Source: Polytrichum commune
Taxonomy: Eukaryota > Streptophyta > Polytrichopsida > Polytrichales > Polytrichaceae
Length of the DNA stretch: 64,000 nt
NCBI GenBank assembly: GCA_950295325.1
Contig: OX485803.1
Span: forward strand, 77,141,554 to 77,205,553
Direction: 5' to 3'
The notes under the pieces are model-generated. The model saw only the letters and a program-made list of their open reading frames with translations, ran no database searches and had not been told where the DNA came from. The position numbers and the translations under genes are program-made. This document shows, piece by piece, positions 12,395 through 24,422 of this stretch (positions are counted from its first letter, which is position 1; every line of letters begins with the position of its first letter).

Positions 12395-12878
12395 CTGTTA
12401 GGATACAATAACATAAGAGTCCATGGAAGAAGGACATTATGTGCAAAAGGAGCCCGTCCGTTGCCCCGTAGTAAAGATGAACATGTTCAAAACATATGAA
12501 TTATAGCCGACTAAGTCCTACATATTAAAATTCGCTATGACAACCATAATTCCCAAAAACACAACTAACATTGTCCAAGTGGCCTGATACATTCATTGAA
12601 TCAACTACCACATTGCCACGGGTGAAGACCCGTGGGACAATGCCAGACATTCACTGTGGTTGGAAATAGTCGGGTATTCTCTAACACCGCAGTGTTGCAA
12701 AGTAGTAGAATCCCAGTGAGATACATTCATGACCATGACATGATTGCATGAAGAAAATCCACAAAACCAAAACAAGTTTCAAATGAAGTTGAAAGGCAAC
12801 AAAGTTTCAGATCCACTCATTTCAAATACAATGTACCGATAGTGCAAATGTGCACTATAGGCGGCCCCAATAGGGAAT

Positions 12879-15800
12879 CTACATTAACATCTGAGCCTCT
12901 GGAACCATACGGGCAGAAGTCAGTATTTTATGTCTAACTAATGATTGCTTATAAATCAGAGAACTTGGCAGCTCTAGATTGAAGGGTCCCTGTCCTGATG
13001 GATAAGGGTTGCTCCCCACAAAATCTGGCACATACTGTTGAGAACTCAAGAGCCTTTGCAGGTAACTATGCACAGTATCCAAGCTTTGGTTTGACATAAA
13101 TGGTACAGGGTTAATGTAGCTCCCAGGAGGGTTTGGGATGCATTTGTAAGGGGAGTCATCAACAAGTAATGTAGTCCTATGACTGGGTTGCTTCGTATGC
13201 GGCACTGGATGCGTCCGGCTCCACTCAAAAAATGCGCACATGTCTTTCATGAAGAAGCTTGAATCAGCATTCATAGGACTAGGAAGAACTTGTCCTCTCT
13301 CATCCTTCAGAGTGTGACACAATTCTTTCCCAAACACATACTCTGGATGTCTACAACCATTGAAGAAGTGCCGGACAATTGGCTGAAGATTCTTCATAAG
13401 CTTCGACGACCAGATGACAACATGGAAGTTTGAAAGAACAAAACGCAGAAAGCGTCCCAGTCCTCTCCTAGGTATGAGGGCACTATATGGTAGAAAAAGT
13501 GGAGCCAACTCCCCAGTTATCTGAGGGCTATGTTGTGATTCAAGAGTCTTCATGGTGTTGACATTGTCGCACTTTGTTGACCTCACCTGGATCCCGTTCA
13601 CATCCAGCACTAACCATATCTTCTCTCTCCGATGGACAACAGTGGTTGGAGAGGTGAGGATCTGGCGATGACAAAATTGAAAGTCATTGTAAAGGATTTC
13701 TATCTAAGGAAAAAGTATATTCTACATGATTTTTATCAAATGAAACAACACGTTGGGTACACATGAGTATGCAAGATAAAAGAATGCCTCCACATTTATG
13801 GATTAGTTTTGCGAGATCGAGTAAAATATCGTACCGAAGGTGGTATTCCGGCAGTGGCTGTATGACCTGTGACCACATGCACACATGACTTATGAGATCC
13901 ACATGCTCAAACCCATAATCTCCCACGGGTGAACACCCGTGGGCACAATATCAAAAGTCCCTTATATAAATATTACTCGAGAGATAACAATTTATATGGA
14001 AATTGAAAAGTATAAACAGGTGGTCCCACGGGTGTTCACCCGTGGGACCAATTGCATTCAAATAACACTATATATGATACCTTGAGCTTGGCTTAGGGGG
14101 GGATCCCCACCATGTGCAGGGTCGTCATGAGAACTCGGTGGAATGACATCCCGTTCTGCCGCAACCAACACCTGTTGCAAAGACACTTTTAGAAATCTTG
14201 ACGACTTTGCTTCCAAGATAAACACAATATAGCATTGGAAAGGGAGTATGTATTACCATTTCGGACGATGCCGGTTGACCCTCAGCAACACGTTCGACAT
14301 GAGGGCTTGAGGACTCCGCAACTGCAACATTGACTTCCCTCCTTGGAGACTCTGGCACTCCAGTAATGTCAATGATCTCCAACGTAGAGTCCACAACACT
14401 GCCGGCTTGAGCGGCCGAGGACCCCGCGAATTGACCTCGTTCATCACGATGTTTGGGAGCTTCGAACGCTGTCCATCTCTTTCTCATTTTCTTTAATGCA
14501 GCGGCATGAAGAATATGTTTCACCTTCACTGCTTCACAAAACGCTGGTGTGGAGAGATAAGCGAACATCTTGTGATAGTCGTACGACTTGTACAAATGCG
14601 CAAGATTCAATCGCACGTTCTCGGGCACATCTACCAAGTATTTGTCCACAAATGGGGCAAAATGCACCTTGTCCTTCCCATCCGATTCCTTGCCCATGTC
14701 AGGTCTCCCAGCAAACACCGGGTGAGGGTCATCAACAAAGTTGAGTTTCACTCTGTTGTACCCAGGCTTCCCATAATCCTCATCCTCGGAATCATCCGTC
14801 ATGTAGTCAGCAAACGTCCCCCGAACCCGATGTGGAACTCGATCTCTCACCTTCACCCTCACGTCTAGTTCTACGCATCTTTCGGGCACATCGTCATCAC
14901 TATCCAAGCATATGACTTCGGTTCGAATAACCTCCTCTGCTTCATTGGATGGTGCCGCTACAGTAGGCTCTTCTGCAACCGCAACACCAGGTGAATCACG
15001 ATTTGATCGCCCATGTCCTAGCACCTCGAGAACGGCAGCGGCAACGTCCTCAACAGGTGAGCTGACGTTCAAATCTGTGCTTGTCCCTTCAACATGCACA
15101 GCTTCAGACATGATTGCATCCCGCGGAACATCCTCCACATCCGCTTGGCCAGATTCAACCTCGCGATAAAGACCAGAATGCTCCGTTGCCTCCGAAGACC
15201 GCGAGTGATCTCCAACTCTAGCAGGACGTAGAGATGACCTTCCCCTTCGAGGAGCTTTCATTTTCTTTCTTGCAGTCGGTTTCGATGCAGACCTTGCAGC
15301 AGGATTAGCTGACTGCGGACGCTCATCCTCCTCATATTCTTCCATAGGTTGAACATCTAGTTGTTCTTGACTTTGTCTAGATGTGTCAAACTGTGCAAAC
15401 CCGCGGCCGGGTGTAGATGGGATCCCAGACGAGAAAGATCCCACAGGGTGATGGACACTGTGCTCGGCTTGTGGACGACCAACTTCCTCTAAGTTGGAAG
15501 CATCCTCTTGCCGCTCCTCCTCACCCTCCCCCTCCCCCTCCCCCACGGGTGAACACCCGTGGGGAACCTGCTCCGGGGACATGGCCTCCAAAGAGGCCTC
15601 CGCCATGGCTGACGCCTTGTAATTGAAGGCCTCCTCCTCCACCTCTGCCATGACCTCAGCCATGGCCTCCGCCAGTACGTCGACCATGACCACCTCCTCT
15701 TCCTCTTCCTCTTCGTCTTCGTCGGCCACTTCCTCTTCCTCCGCAGACTCCCCTAGGACAACAACTGGGTCATCTTCCTCCTCCTCCTCCTCCTCTTCTA

Positions 15801-18800
15801 CGTCCTCTTCATTTGTGTCATTCGCACGCTTTCTTCCAATCTCGCGCTCAATGATGGAATCCACATCGATACGCCCTTCTTCCTCTTCCAAATCCTGGGC
15901 AGCGAATTTTCCTTCCTCATTCCACCTTTGTATGCTCCAGTCAACTGCGGCAATCATCTTCGTCTCCGCCACCTCTAGCATCTCTACCGGCACAATATTC
16001 AACACCTTCATACCCAATGCCTGCAAAAACCAAGGCATGAGATAAATAACTTCTCAATCAAATTAGTCTACATCCAAAAGTGAATAGAATTAAACCAATA
16101 GTCCCAACTATTTGTCAACCAACTAATTGTCAGGAAAGCTATCGAGAAGGTGGCTATCAACCAGGTGGATATAAAACAGGTGGATGTCTAGGCCCACGGG
16201 TGTTCACCCGTGGGCCTCCCAACCTGGTTTATGGTTAGGTTATCCAAAACACCATCCAAACCAACGATAATATTCAGAAATTCAAGAACCACTTAGGGGA
16301 AAAGATGCTCATTACTTACAGGTGCCACTATGTGCGCCTTATTGCCTCCACAAATATTGAGAAAAAAATACCCCTCAAGACATGAAGGCTTGATGATATC
16401 TATGTAGGTCTGCATCCTCAACTCCCCCTTGAATAAACACTTGGCCTCCTCATTGGAATACGCCCTTTTCACTGAATAACGTTTATATCGCCCCGGGTCA
16501 TGGACGTCCAACATCTTCCGGCCTTCACAGAGCCGCACAGCCACCTCCGAACTTGATTCGCCCCTATTGGGAAAAATGCAGTTTGTAACCCGAAGAGCAT
16601 TTGATTCGAAGAAGCAATCGCGAGATGCAATTTTCTCTTCTTTAGTGCCATGGTATAAGGCGTCACAAAATCTGGCGTTGCTCGGAAGGTGCGCCTTCAG
16701 CACATTGTGAATGAAATGCCGATCCGGATATTCCGAAATCACAGTCCACAATTGGGGGGAGTTTAAAATGCCTGGGAAATCACGACGAAGACCTTGCAGA
16801 GTGGAATCCATACACTCCTTCACACGCCCCCCAGTGTCTTTTCCCGCCTGGATTCCGGGGAGAAACCTTGTGTCCATGTAAGCGTGCAGGACTGGTGCAA
16901 GCACTGTCCCACCACTGAATTTGTAGTTGTTGTCAATAGACAACACGACATGCTCGGGTCTAACCTCGGTGTTATGTGTACCTAAAATGTTCCTCACTCC
17001 TTCTTTAAACCGGTCCGGAATAGGTACTCTTTTCCTTGTGGGATTCATAGCGCCAAGAAGGTACTCCGCTCCAAGCTAGTCTACAAGTCGTTCTCGCTGG
17101 AGTTTACCAAACTTATTCGCATACTTCCATACTCTCCAACAATCACGATCAATGGTCTCTTTCTGATCGACGTGAACAATGTACAATGGAGTCGGGTCTA
17201 GACAATGTGCCATCGCGATATAAGTTTCATTCTTCTTTTTCCTGTTCATCGCCCAATCGCGCACAGTCTTCAAGGTATGTCGAGGGTGCTCCTCTCCATC
17301 TCTGGTGGTGAGGATTTGATTCGCTGCCATGTCGAGCTCCATCTTTGTCAAGCCCCGAAATTGTTTCAGGTCGTTCTTGACTACCTTCTTCGACTTAAAT
17401 CCCTTTATCTCTTTCATAAGAGCTCCGGTCTTCGGGTCTACATAGTCACCACTCTCGTAATCCTTGAATATCCGCTCCCACTTCCTCCATATGTCATCGC
17501 TCAATACAGGCAAAATGTGCTCCATGATCAGGTTGGTCTCCTTCTCCACGCGGAACGTCCACATGACGCACGTAATGAATGCCTGTATCAAACACCGGCA
17601 ATGTATCAATCTCTATGAAAAAAACCTCCATGTATTTCTAGCAATCACCAACAACATGATAGTCGCCCACGGGTGAACACCTGTGGGAGTCACAGAAATG
17701 AGAAATTCAAAAGTCACAGGTTTGAAAAATACCTTCCACTTGTTAAAAGCTTCCGTGTTGCTGGCCTTCTCGCGTACAGTTCGGTTAGGTCTTCCTCGCC
17801 GGTCTTCCTCACCTAGCGTGCTGAATGCACTCTGTAAATGACGGAAAGTGCTTCCATACTGCATGAACCATTGCAAATCTGGGCCCAAAACTTCAACATC
17901 GTAATTCACCCGTCTGCCCACACCTCCCGATACTGCAGAAGACAATGCACATGTTAGTACTCAGCATAGCCCAATATTATCACGGATTCTATAACTCATA
18001 TAACATTGACGTGCACATAGGTATTGTGGTTATACCTTTACGGGTTGTTTGCTAGTTCTTGCCATCTCAATTCAAATGAGAGAACACTTCGACACCTCTA
18101 TGTACCTGAATGAAACACCAACTGTCTATCACATGTTTATGTCTAAAACCTTCAAATGCTTACAGAGACACACCAAATTTGTCTACATAGAAAATCCAAA
18201 TGACATTTATCAAACAAAATCTCCCACCCAGGTGAGTGCAAAGGCTCACGGGTGAACACCCGTGGGCACTCCTAACCAGGTGAGGGCAAAGGCCCACGGG
18301 TGAACACCCGTGGGCACTCCTAACCAGGTGAGTGCAAAGGCCCACGGGTGAACACCCGTGGGCACTTTCAACCAGATGAGGGGAGAGGCCCACGGGAGGG
18401 CTGATTTTTCACAAAGTTTAAGCTCGTCCACGTCCAAAAACATTGAATTGAAAGGCGAAAAAATCTCAACCCGTCCCGAAACCGGTAATATCTATACAAG
18501 TTAAATCTCTTACAAGTTGGTACAAAATTAGGAAAAAAGAACAGAAAAAAACGAAGATGTCGACATGTGACCACGGATATGTTAGGGACCTTGTGAAGAA
18601 TCACCACTGCCCACGGGTGTTCACCCGTGGGACTCTCCACCTGGTGAGTGCAAAGGCCCACGGGTGAACACCCGTGGGCACATTCAACCAGATGGGGGAG
18701 AGGCCCACGGGTGAACACCCGTGGGCACATTCAACCGGATGGGGGGAGAGGCCCACGGGTGTTCACCCGTGGGCCTCTCCACCTTGTGGGTGCAAAAGCC

Positions 18801-18965
18801 CACGGGTGAACACCCATGGGCACATTCAACCATATGAGGGGAGAGACCCACGGGTGTTCACCCGTGGGCACTTCAAATTTCCACTTTCAGATAACCGCGT
18901 TCACACTAACAGAAAAACTGGGATTTATGTAATGGACACTCACCAGGGTTCTTTGGGGGGACCAT
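12879..18965 (-). CDS. Seven-exon element gene with acidic middle and C-terminal FCP1/NIF-like phosphatase domain; one in-frame stop
   Basis: Exons, all GT-AG and all frame-consistent: 18965-18944 (start, MVPPKNP), 17932-17733, 17582-16320, 16020-14257, 14171-14081, 13866-13835, 13661-12879 (stop). Total about 1384 codons. Residues ~75-495 match nothing I recognise. Residues ~500-800 are very rich in Glu/Asp. The last ~240 residues resemble the FCP1/NIF group of HAD phosphatases: WLVLDVNGIQV (nucleophile Asp kept, the second Asp of DxDx replaced by Asn), then VVIWSSKLMKNLQPIV, and TLLVDDSPYKCIPNPPGSYI (acidic metal-binding motif). Known family members remove phosphate from proteins such as the RNA polymerase II tail. 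Activity here is doubtful because of the Asn. Codon 243 is TAG (17078-17076), with the frame open on both sides. Palindromes occur in introns 1, 2, 3 and 5 and in exon 4. Confidence 0.7.
15543..15562. repeat. Palindrome copy inside coding exon 4
   Basis: This is a full palindrome copy that is read through as PHGCSPVG in the acidic part of the minus-strand protein. It is the clearest case of a palindrome tolerated in coding sequence. Confidence 0.85.
18246..18867. repeat. Palindrome cluster in intron 1 of the minus-strand gene
   Basis: Nine full or near-full copies, plus one half copy at about 18389-18396, lie in the ~1-kb first intron (17933-18943). They are often spaced 47-48 bp apart (18246, 18294, 18342; 18611, 18658, 18705, 18753, 18800, 18848). 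The spacers share ACTCCTAACCAGGTGAG-like text, so the array grew by tandem duplication of a ~48-bp unit. Confidence 0.9.
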
Positions 18966-19293
18966 GTCAAAATTCTTTCAATACGAATGTGGTTTCCTGC
19001 ACAAAACAAAACACAAGAGCATTTGTTTCAAACTATGCCTACATGTGCAATACATTCATACTCTCAAACATCTCAATAGGTAAATTCTGCCCTCACATTC
19101 TTCTTGCATTCTGGTCTCACATTTTTATGAACATAACCTCTTGTCATTCATCTTGCATTCTGATTTGAGCGTTTTTCTCACATTTCAATCAACTCTTCAC
19201 ACCCAAGCATCACACAACTCACATGCAAATCTCTAGTATTTATGGGTTTGAAATTCTTCAAGCAATTCAAACCCTAGTGCACCAGAAATTTGA

Positions 19294-19401
19294 AATGCAA
19301 GCAAGAGGAAGAATGCAAGCAAGAGGAAGAATGCAAGCAAGAGGAAGAATGCATGCAAGAGGAAGAATGCATGCAAGAGGAACAATGCAAGCAAGAGGAA
19401 G
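19294..19401. repeat. 18-bp minisatellite, six units
   Basis: The unit AATGCAAGCAAGAGGAAG is repeated six times with few changes. It lies upstream of the minus-strand element gene. Confidence 0.9.
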
Positions 19402-19779
19402 AATGAAATTGAAAGAGAAAGCAAAAGAGTGAAAGAGAGTGCAAAACATTGAAAGAGTTCAGAAACTTACAAGCTTGTGGGTTCTCAATTCTTCATGATT
19501 GGAACTTCCTTCCACTTGCTTCAAGGTCGCCTTCCTCTTCTCCACATCTCACCTCTACCACATGCTGGATTGAGCAAGAAACAACTATGCTCACCAAGAA
19601 ACTATCACATATTCCAAGAAAATGCACACTGAATCTATTCCAGGGTTTTCTTGAGAAGAGAATAAAGACAAAGAGTACAATAATTGAATGAAGAGAAGAG
19701 AATGAAGAGAATGAAGAGAAGCAAAGCAAGTTCAGAATTGTGGGAGAAGAGTTTTGCAAGAGCATTCCAGAAAAGTGGA

Positions 19780-19855
19780 GAGTGGTGAAGGAAAGAGAGA
19801 AAGAATTGGGAGAGGAGAATGAGAGAGAGAGAGAGAGGGAGAGAGAGGGTGCGAA
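19780..19855 (-). promoter_or_regulatory. Likely 5' leader region of the minus-strand element gene
   Basis: On the minus strand this is a CT-rich tract that includes (CT)n at about 19823-19848, a common feature of plant 5' leaders. A good acceptor (TTTTGTGCAG) precedes the first coding exon near 18996, so a 5' untranslated exon upstream is expected. No clear TATA box was identified. Confidence 0.35.
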
Positions 19856-20029
19856 ATGTTGCCATAATGACGAGCGGGTGGAAGTCGCATGACACATAAT
19901 GCCTCATTAGTACGAAGGGACATGATGGAGGAAATCTCGGGACGCGAAGAGATATGCGATTTGGCGGCTAAAGTACGTTTTGAGGAGGGATGGGCGGTAT
20001 GATGGTATTAGGACGTAGCGATAAAAAAT

Positions 20030-20290
20030 TATTGGTACTTTGTAAGGTTCGCCCTATTGGTATGATAATTATTAGTACTTAGTAAGATATCTAAGTATTA
20101 GTGAGACAATTATTAGTACTTAGTAAGATATCTAAGTATTAGTAAGACAATTATTAGTAATTAGTAAGATAATTGCGTATTAGTAAGATAATTATCAGTA
20201 CTTAGTAAGATAACTCATATTAGTAAGTTCATTATTAGTACTTATTAAGATAACTCATATTAGTATGATTGATATTACTTTTATTGTTAG
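20030..20290. repeat. AT-rich tandem repeat (TTAGTACTTAGTAAGATA)
   Basis: About six imperfect units of roughly 30-45 bp built around ATTATTAGTACTTAGTAAGA. Confidence 0.8.
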
Positions 20291-21931
20291 TAAATTGTCA
20301 TATTCAATCTATTGTTAATATTAGTAAAAATGATTTATAGTGATTAATAGTAATTACCAGTAATAGTAACTAATAGTAACTAATAGTGACTAGTAATGAA
20401 TAATAGTGAATGCTAGTGCTTCATAGGTCATTATAGTCATTAATAATGTTTAATAGTGATTAATAATTATGAATTACTAATGGCTGACTAGTAGTGATTT
20501 ATAGTAATAATAATAATCACTTTCAATCGATAAATGGTAATAGTATTGATAATGCTTAAAATAGGTTCATATTATAACATAGATTCCATACTTTAACATT
20601 CTACTCTGTAACATAGATTCCTATTATAACATACCAAAGTCAATTGCACATTCTCATAATATGCGTGTAAGATGCTCAATCGCGCTTGACATCAAGCATA
20701 GCTATGATTTCCAATTCCTTATTGATGAAGTCGTGAGCATCCATAATAGGCCCACTTTCACCATAGCCCATGAACTCAAGTTCGATTGTTCTCTTGTTTT
20801 CTCTTGGACTATGAACCATTAGAGTTCCAAGAATTCAAAATTTTAAATATAACATATATTATGGCAAAGAAAATAATGGCATGACATAAGAAGCGGCCAT
20901 GGATACTTATAAAGCATCAAAGTTGCTGGCCATTAGAAATCATCACACATAATACTTGCCGCGCATAATGGGTACATGCCCACCTCCCATACCCAATAAA
21001 CCCTACTGGATAGGTAAATACTACTAGGAATGAACATAAATCGTTTAACATAAAAAAAAAATTTAGGCAATTTTAGCATAAATCTCTTTGTGGCTTTGCC
21101 CTCACCCCCATGCATTGAGAATCACTTCATAACTTGGTTTTAAAGTCATTCTCCTAGCGTTTATTCTTGTAATTGTATCTTAAGTTATATTATTACTAGA
21201 TTCATTATGTGCTCTTCATTGGCTAAGATTTTTGACGTTCATAGTCGACATCTAATATGAACACACATGCTTGCGATAACACAAATTCAAGAATGACCTT
21301 CTCAAAGGCACTAGAGTTATCATTTATCCCACTCAAATTTTTGGGTGGGGGTTGGTTGTTTTGCATGCAACACATATGGACTTAGCCAAAATTAGCGGTC
21401 AACTAAAGAGAAAGGACTTTGGAAACTAACATATTGAAGTACAAGGTGATATGCAAGGCCGTGGGAGACATCGGAATCGAAATCATATTGAGAGGATGAC
21501 AAAGGAGGTGGCCAACGAGTGGGCCACATCAAGCACCACATGAATCTCGAGCAATATTAAGATTGCATCTCCATAACCATACCTCATCGATTAAAGGGAA
21601 TTCTAAATGATGGCATAAGATTTACGGAAATGAGAACTTGAATAGGAAATGGGTCAAACACTTCAATGAATGAATTCATGTAAATCATGTGTACTCTATG
21701 AATTGAATGGTTTGTGGAATCTCGTAAAGATACTTTAGCGAGGAGTAGGTTAGGAATACATAAAGTCTTGAGACTCTTTCAAATTGAAATATTGAAATAT
21801 AATTGAATAGAGGAAGAATAATAAGTAGGTCATTCAATCCATGAAAGAGATAAAAATAACTCCATAAGTTATTAGAGATGAGAATGATTTACATGCTTGA
21901 ACACTTAGCTTTGACATTAATGTCTTAGGGA
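20291..21931. other. AT-rich spacer in the centre of the 24-kb element, no gene
   Basis: The part at 20291-20570 is made of TAGTAAT-like simple sequence. The remainder has no supported coding region. Confidence 0.4.
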
Positions 21932-23260
21932 CTCGGGGGGGGGGGGGGGCACTGGCAAAAAACGTAGGAACTACGTGCGATAAAATATAGGGTCTTGTAT
22001 AAAAATTTGGCGTAAAATTTGTAAAATTATTAGATGTAGTATAGGGTGCTTTGGGATTGTGAAACATGATTATATGTAATATAGCATTTGACAAAACATG
22101 ATTAAATTACCTAAGTGGTACATATAAAATAGCATGGACAAAAAGCGATAGTTTCAAAAATTAAATACTTTGCCACCAAAATATGGCATGTTCTATATAG
22201 GAAGGGTTCAAAAGATAAGGGTGAAGGTTGGTACTAAGTGGGGCAATTGTTGGCAACCCATTGACTTGATGAAACGTGCAGTCCAGAACGGAAATAGAGA
22301 GACGCTCTTCCCAACTACTATGGCTTACCTCCATTGGTTAAAAAAACAGCTGGGTCTCAACAAATATAAGTATGTTGAGAGTGACTGTGTGTGGGTTGAT
22401 GTGGATGCTATTCTCTCAACAGTGTCTCTAGTGTATGAATCAACTAGCAAAATCTACACCTTAGATGAGGTAGATGCAAAGTCATTGAGTGAGTTCATTT
22501 CAAATAAAAAATAAAACCTGCTAAATTTGTACTATCTCACACATGTGGAGATATAATTTGGAGAAAGGGCTGAATGATCATTAGTATACCTTGAAATCTG
22601 TAGTAGCCATTTCAGTTCGAGTACCCTCATATCTCCCACATGTGTAAATGGTAGCCTAGCTAGTTTAGGTGGATTTTGCTTGCATGGCGTGGGATTTTCT
22701 ACCAATGTGTAGGATTGGAAGATCAAGGCATCAATTGTAGGGCTTCTGCAAACCTTGTAAATGTGACTTTGAGACACATGTGGCTGGCCTGTTCCCTAAG
22801 ACCTCAAGGTTTCTAACTGTGTTATCCAACACAACTTTCATTCGTTGGCTCGTGTTGCTTAATGACATGTAATTGCAATCTTTTGTTGTTATTGTTTAGT
22901 GTTTTGCTTTGCCCGGACTTCAGTGTGACCCTAAACCCTAAACCCTAGTAAATGTTTGTTTCTCTTACTTTGTACACATGCTTCTAACGAGAATTCTACT
23001 GTATCATACACTTTAAGGAATGGGGGCAATCAGGGGGGGAAAATTGCATATAAGTAATATAGGGTACCATAAAATCAACCATCCAAGAATTTATAATTAC
23101 CAATAGGGTGCAAATAATCACAACAATTTACCATTATTTCAAAAATTAGCATCCCTTATAATCCTTTCTCATAGGTAAATAGCCCCCATTTTAATAGGTC
23201 ATTATCGCAGGTGTATGCAAAATATACAAGGGAATGCCCCCCCCCCCCCCCCCCCCCGAG
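21932..23260. mobile_element. G-tract-ended transposon with 8-bp duplication, nested in the 24-kb element
   Basis: The ends read CTCGGGGG...CCCCCGAG, with runs of 15 G (left) and 21 C (right). They are flanked by the 8-bp direct repeat CTTAGGGA at 21924-21931 and 23261-23268. Inside are the short frame at 22170-22514 and a (CCCTAAA)n tract at about 22929-22947. An 8-bp duplication fits the hAT superfamily, but the ends are unusual. No transposase was recognised, so it is probably non-autonomous. Confidence 0.75.
22170..22514 (+). CDS. Hypothetical 114-residue protein fragment inside the G-ended element
   Basis: An open frame encodes a mixed hydrophobic and charged protein (IGRVQKIRVKVGTKWGNCW near the start, YVESDCVWVDVDAIL in the second half). 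The composition looks like a small beta-rich domain rather than random translation, and it ends in a natural stop. I do not recognise the family. It may be the C-terminal part of a transposon protein carried by a non-autonomous element. Confidence 0.35.
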   Translation: MPPKYGMFYIGRVQKIRVKVGTKWGNCWQPIDLMKRAVQNGNRETLFPTTMAYLHWLKKQLGLNKYKYVESDCVWVDVDAILSTVSLVYESTSKIYTLDEVDAKSLSEFISNKK

Positions 23261-23859
23261 CTTAGGGAACATCAACTTGAATTCTAAAGGCACTGACTCA
23301 CTTAAGAATTATTGGACAAGGATATCATATTGAGATTGGAAATTAGTAAACATATGATCACAGATCCTCAACATAGTTCACATGCCAACCCATACCCCAT
23401 TGTATGCCAGACTATCTCTTCATATGTGAACGCTACATGAGGTATAACTTAGAGCCATGTCATGATGATGGATGAGTTCATCCATTGACCTTCTCATGTT
23501 AGCAACTTGTGATGCAACATTGTCATGGATGATTGCTATATTGTCTACTGTGATATAGTGATAACATACATGTTCATATTAAACGGTTTTGTTAATTCCC
23601 ACTACATTCCCAAGGGTAAGATACTTAAGCTCACTATTGGCAAGTGTCATGTGTTTCATTTTAATATTTAAGAGGAATACATCCTTAAGCATACTAATGG
23701 CATGTCATGTCAAGATTTTAATAAGTGCACTCAAACACCCAGTGTCATGTGACGACACTTACGGTGTTGTTGTTAATCTGCAATATAACATAGCATACCC
23801 TTCAAAATAGGGGTTTCCATTACTGTGGGTTTTTCATTTGTATATTTGGATGAAAATCC

Positions 23860-24420
23860 AATGTAAGGCAAGGAAAGTACAATAATATTACAGTGGGCCA
23901 CACTAAAAATGAACAACAGGACTTAGAATAATATAAGGTATCAAAAATGGCAATGGACATCTTTAAAGTACTATAGGGTATGGAAGAATATGTAATTTGG
24001 AATTATATGAAATGCAAGGCTTTTTCTATTAACCCAAGGTTGAAAATGCTAATGAAATAAATAACCCTAAACCCTAAACCCTAAACCCATTAGTGTGGTA
24101 GTCCACTTAGTGTTGGACCTTACTAGTTGCTCGCCATCTATTTGTGTCCTACTCATATGCAATTAGGAGTCTAGTAACAACTAATTCTCTTTTATCGCGC
24201 ATCCATGTGCAAACAACCACTATTTTATATGGGGTTATTACTTTCAATTTTTTTCTTCACATGCTATGATTATGTAGTTTTCTTAGTTGGGTTAGTAGAA
24301 AAGGGCCTTGCATTAATTACAAATCCAAATAATCGATTTGTTCCATACCCTATAGTACTTTAATGATGCCCAGTGTCATTTTTGACACCCCATATTATAT
24401 TTGCTTTAACATGGGCGGAC
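23860..24420. repeat. Inverted-repeat element with telomere-like motif in its loop
   Basis: The forward arm 23870-24060 (ATCTTTAAAGTACTATAGGGTATGG region) is repeated inverted at about 24240-24420. (AAACCCT)n lies at 24063-24087 between the arms. Relatives are at 27760-28023 and 29783-30131. Confidence 0.75.
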
Positions 24421-24422
24421 GT

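Noticed and set aside
13684-13926. 80-codon minus-strand frame between the last two exons of the element gene
   Set aside because: The frame-consistent model uses only 13866-13835 of this stretch as an exon; the remainder is intron and includes a palindrome.
15623-16045. Plus-strand Ser-rich frame opposite the acidic exon
   Set aside because: It is the antisense of Glu/Asp codons (GAA/GAG/GAT to serine-type codons). The minus-strand exon has splice sites and frame continuity.
18160-18730. Repetitive frames containing HGCSPVG or PTGVHPW motifs
   Set aside because: These are translations of the palindrome itself within an intron, not proteins. The same text appears on both strands.
19493-19923. 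Minus-strand frames rich in SLSLSLS
   Set aside because: They are translations of the (CT)n tract, more likely the 5' leader of the element gene than coding sequence.
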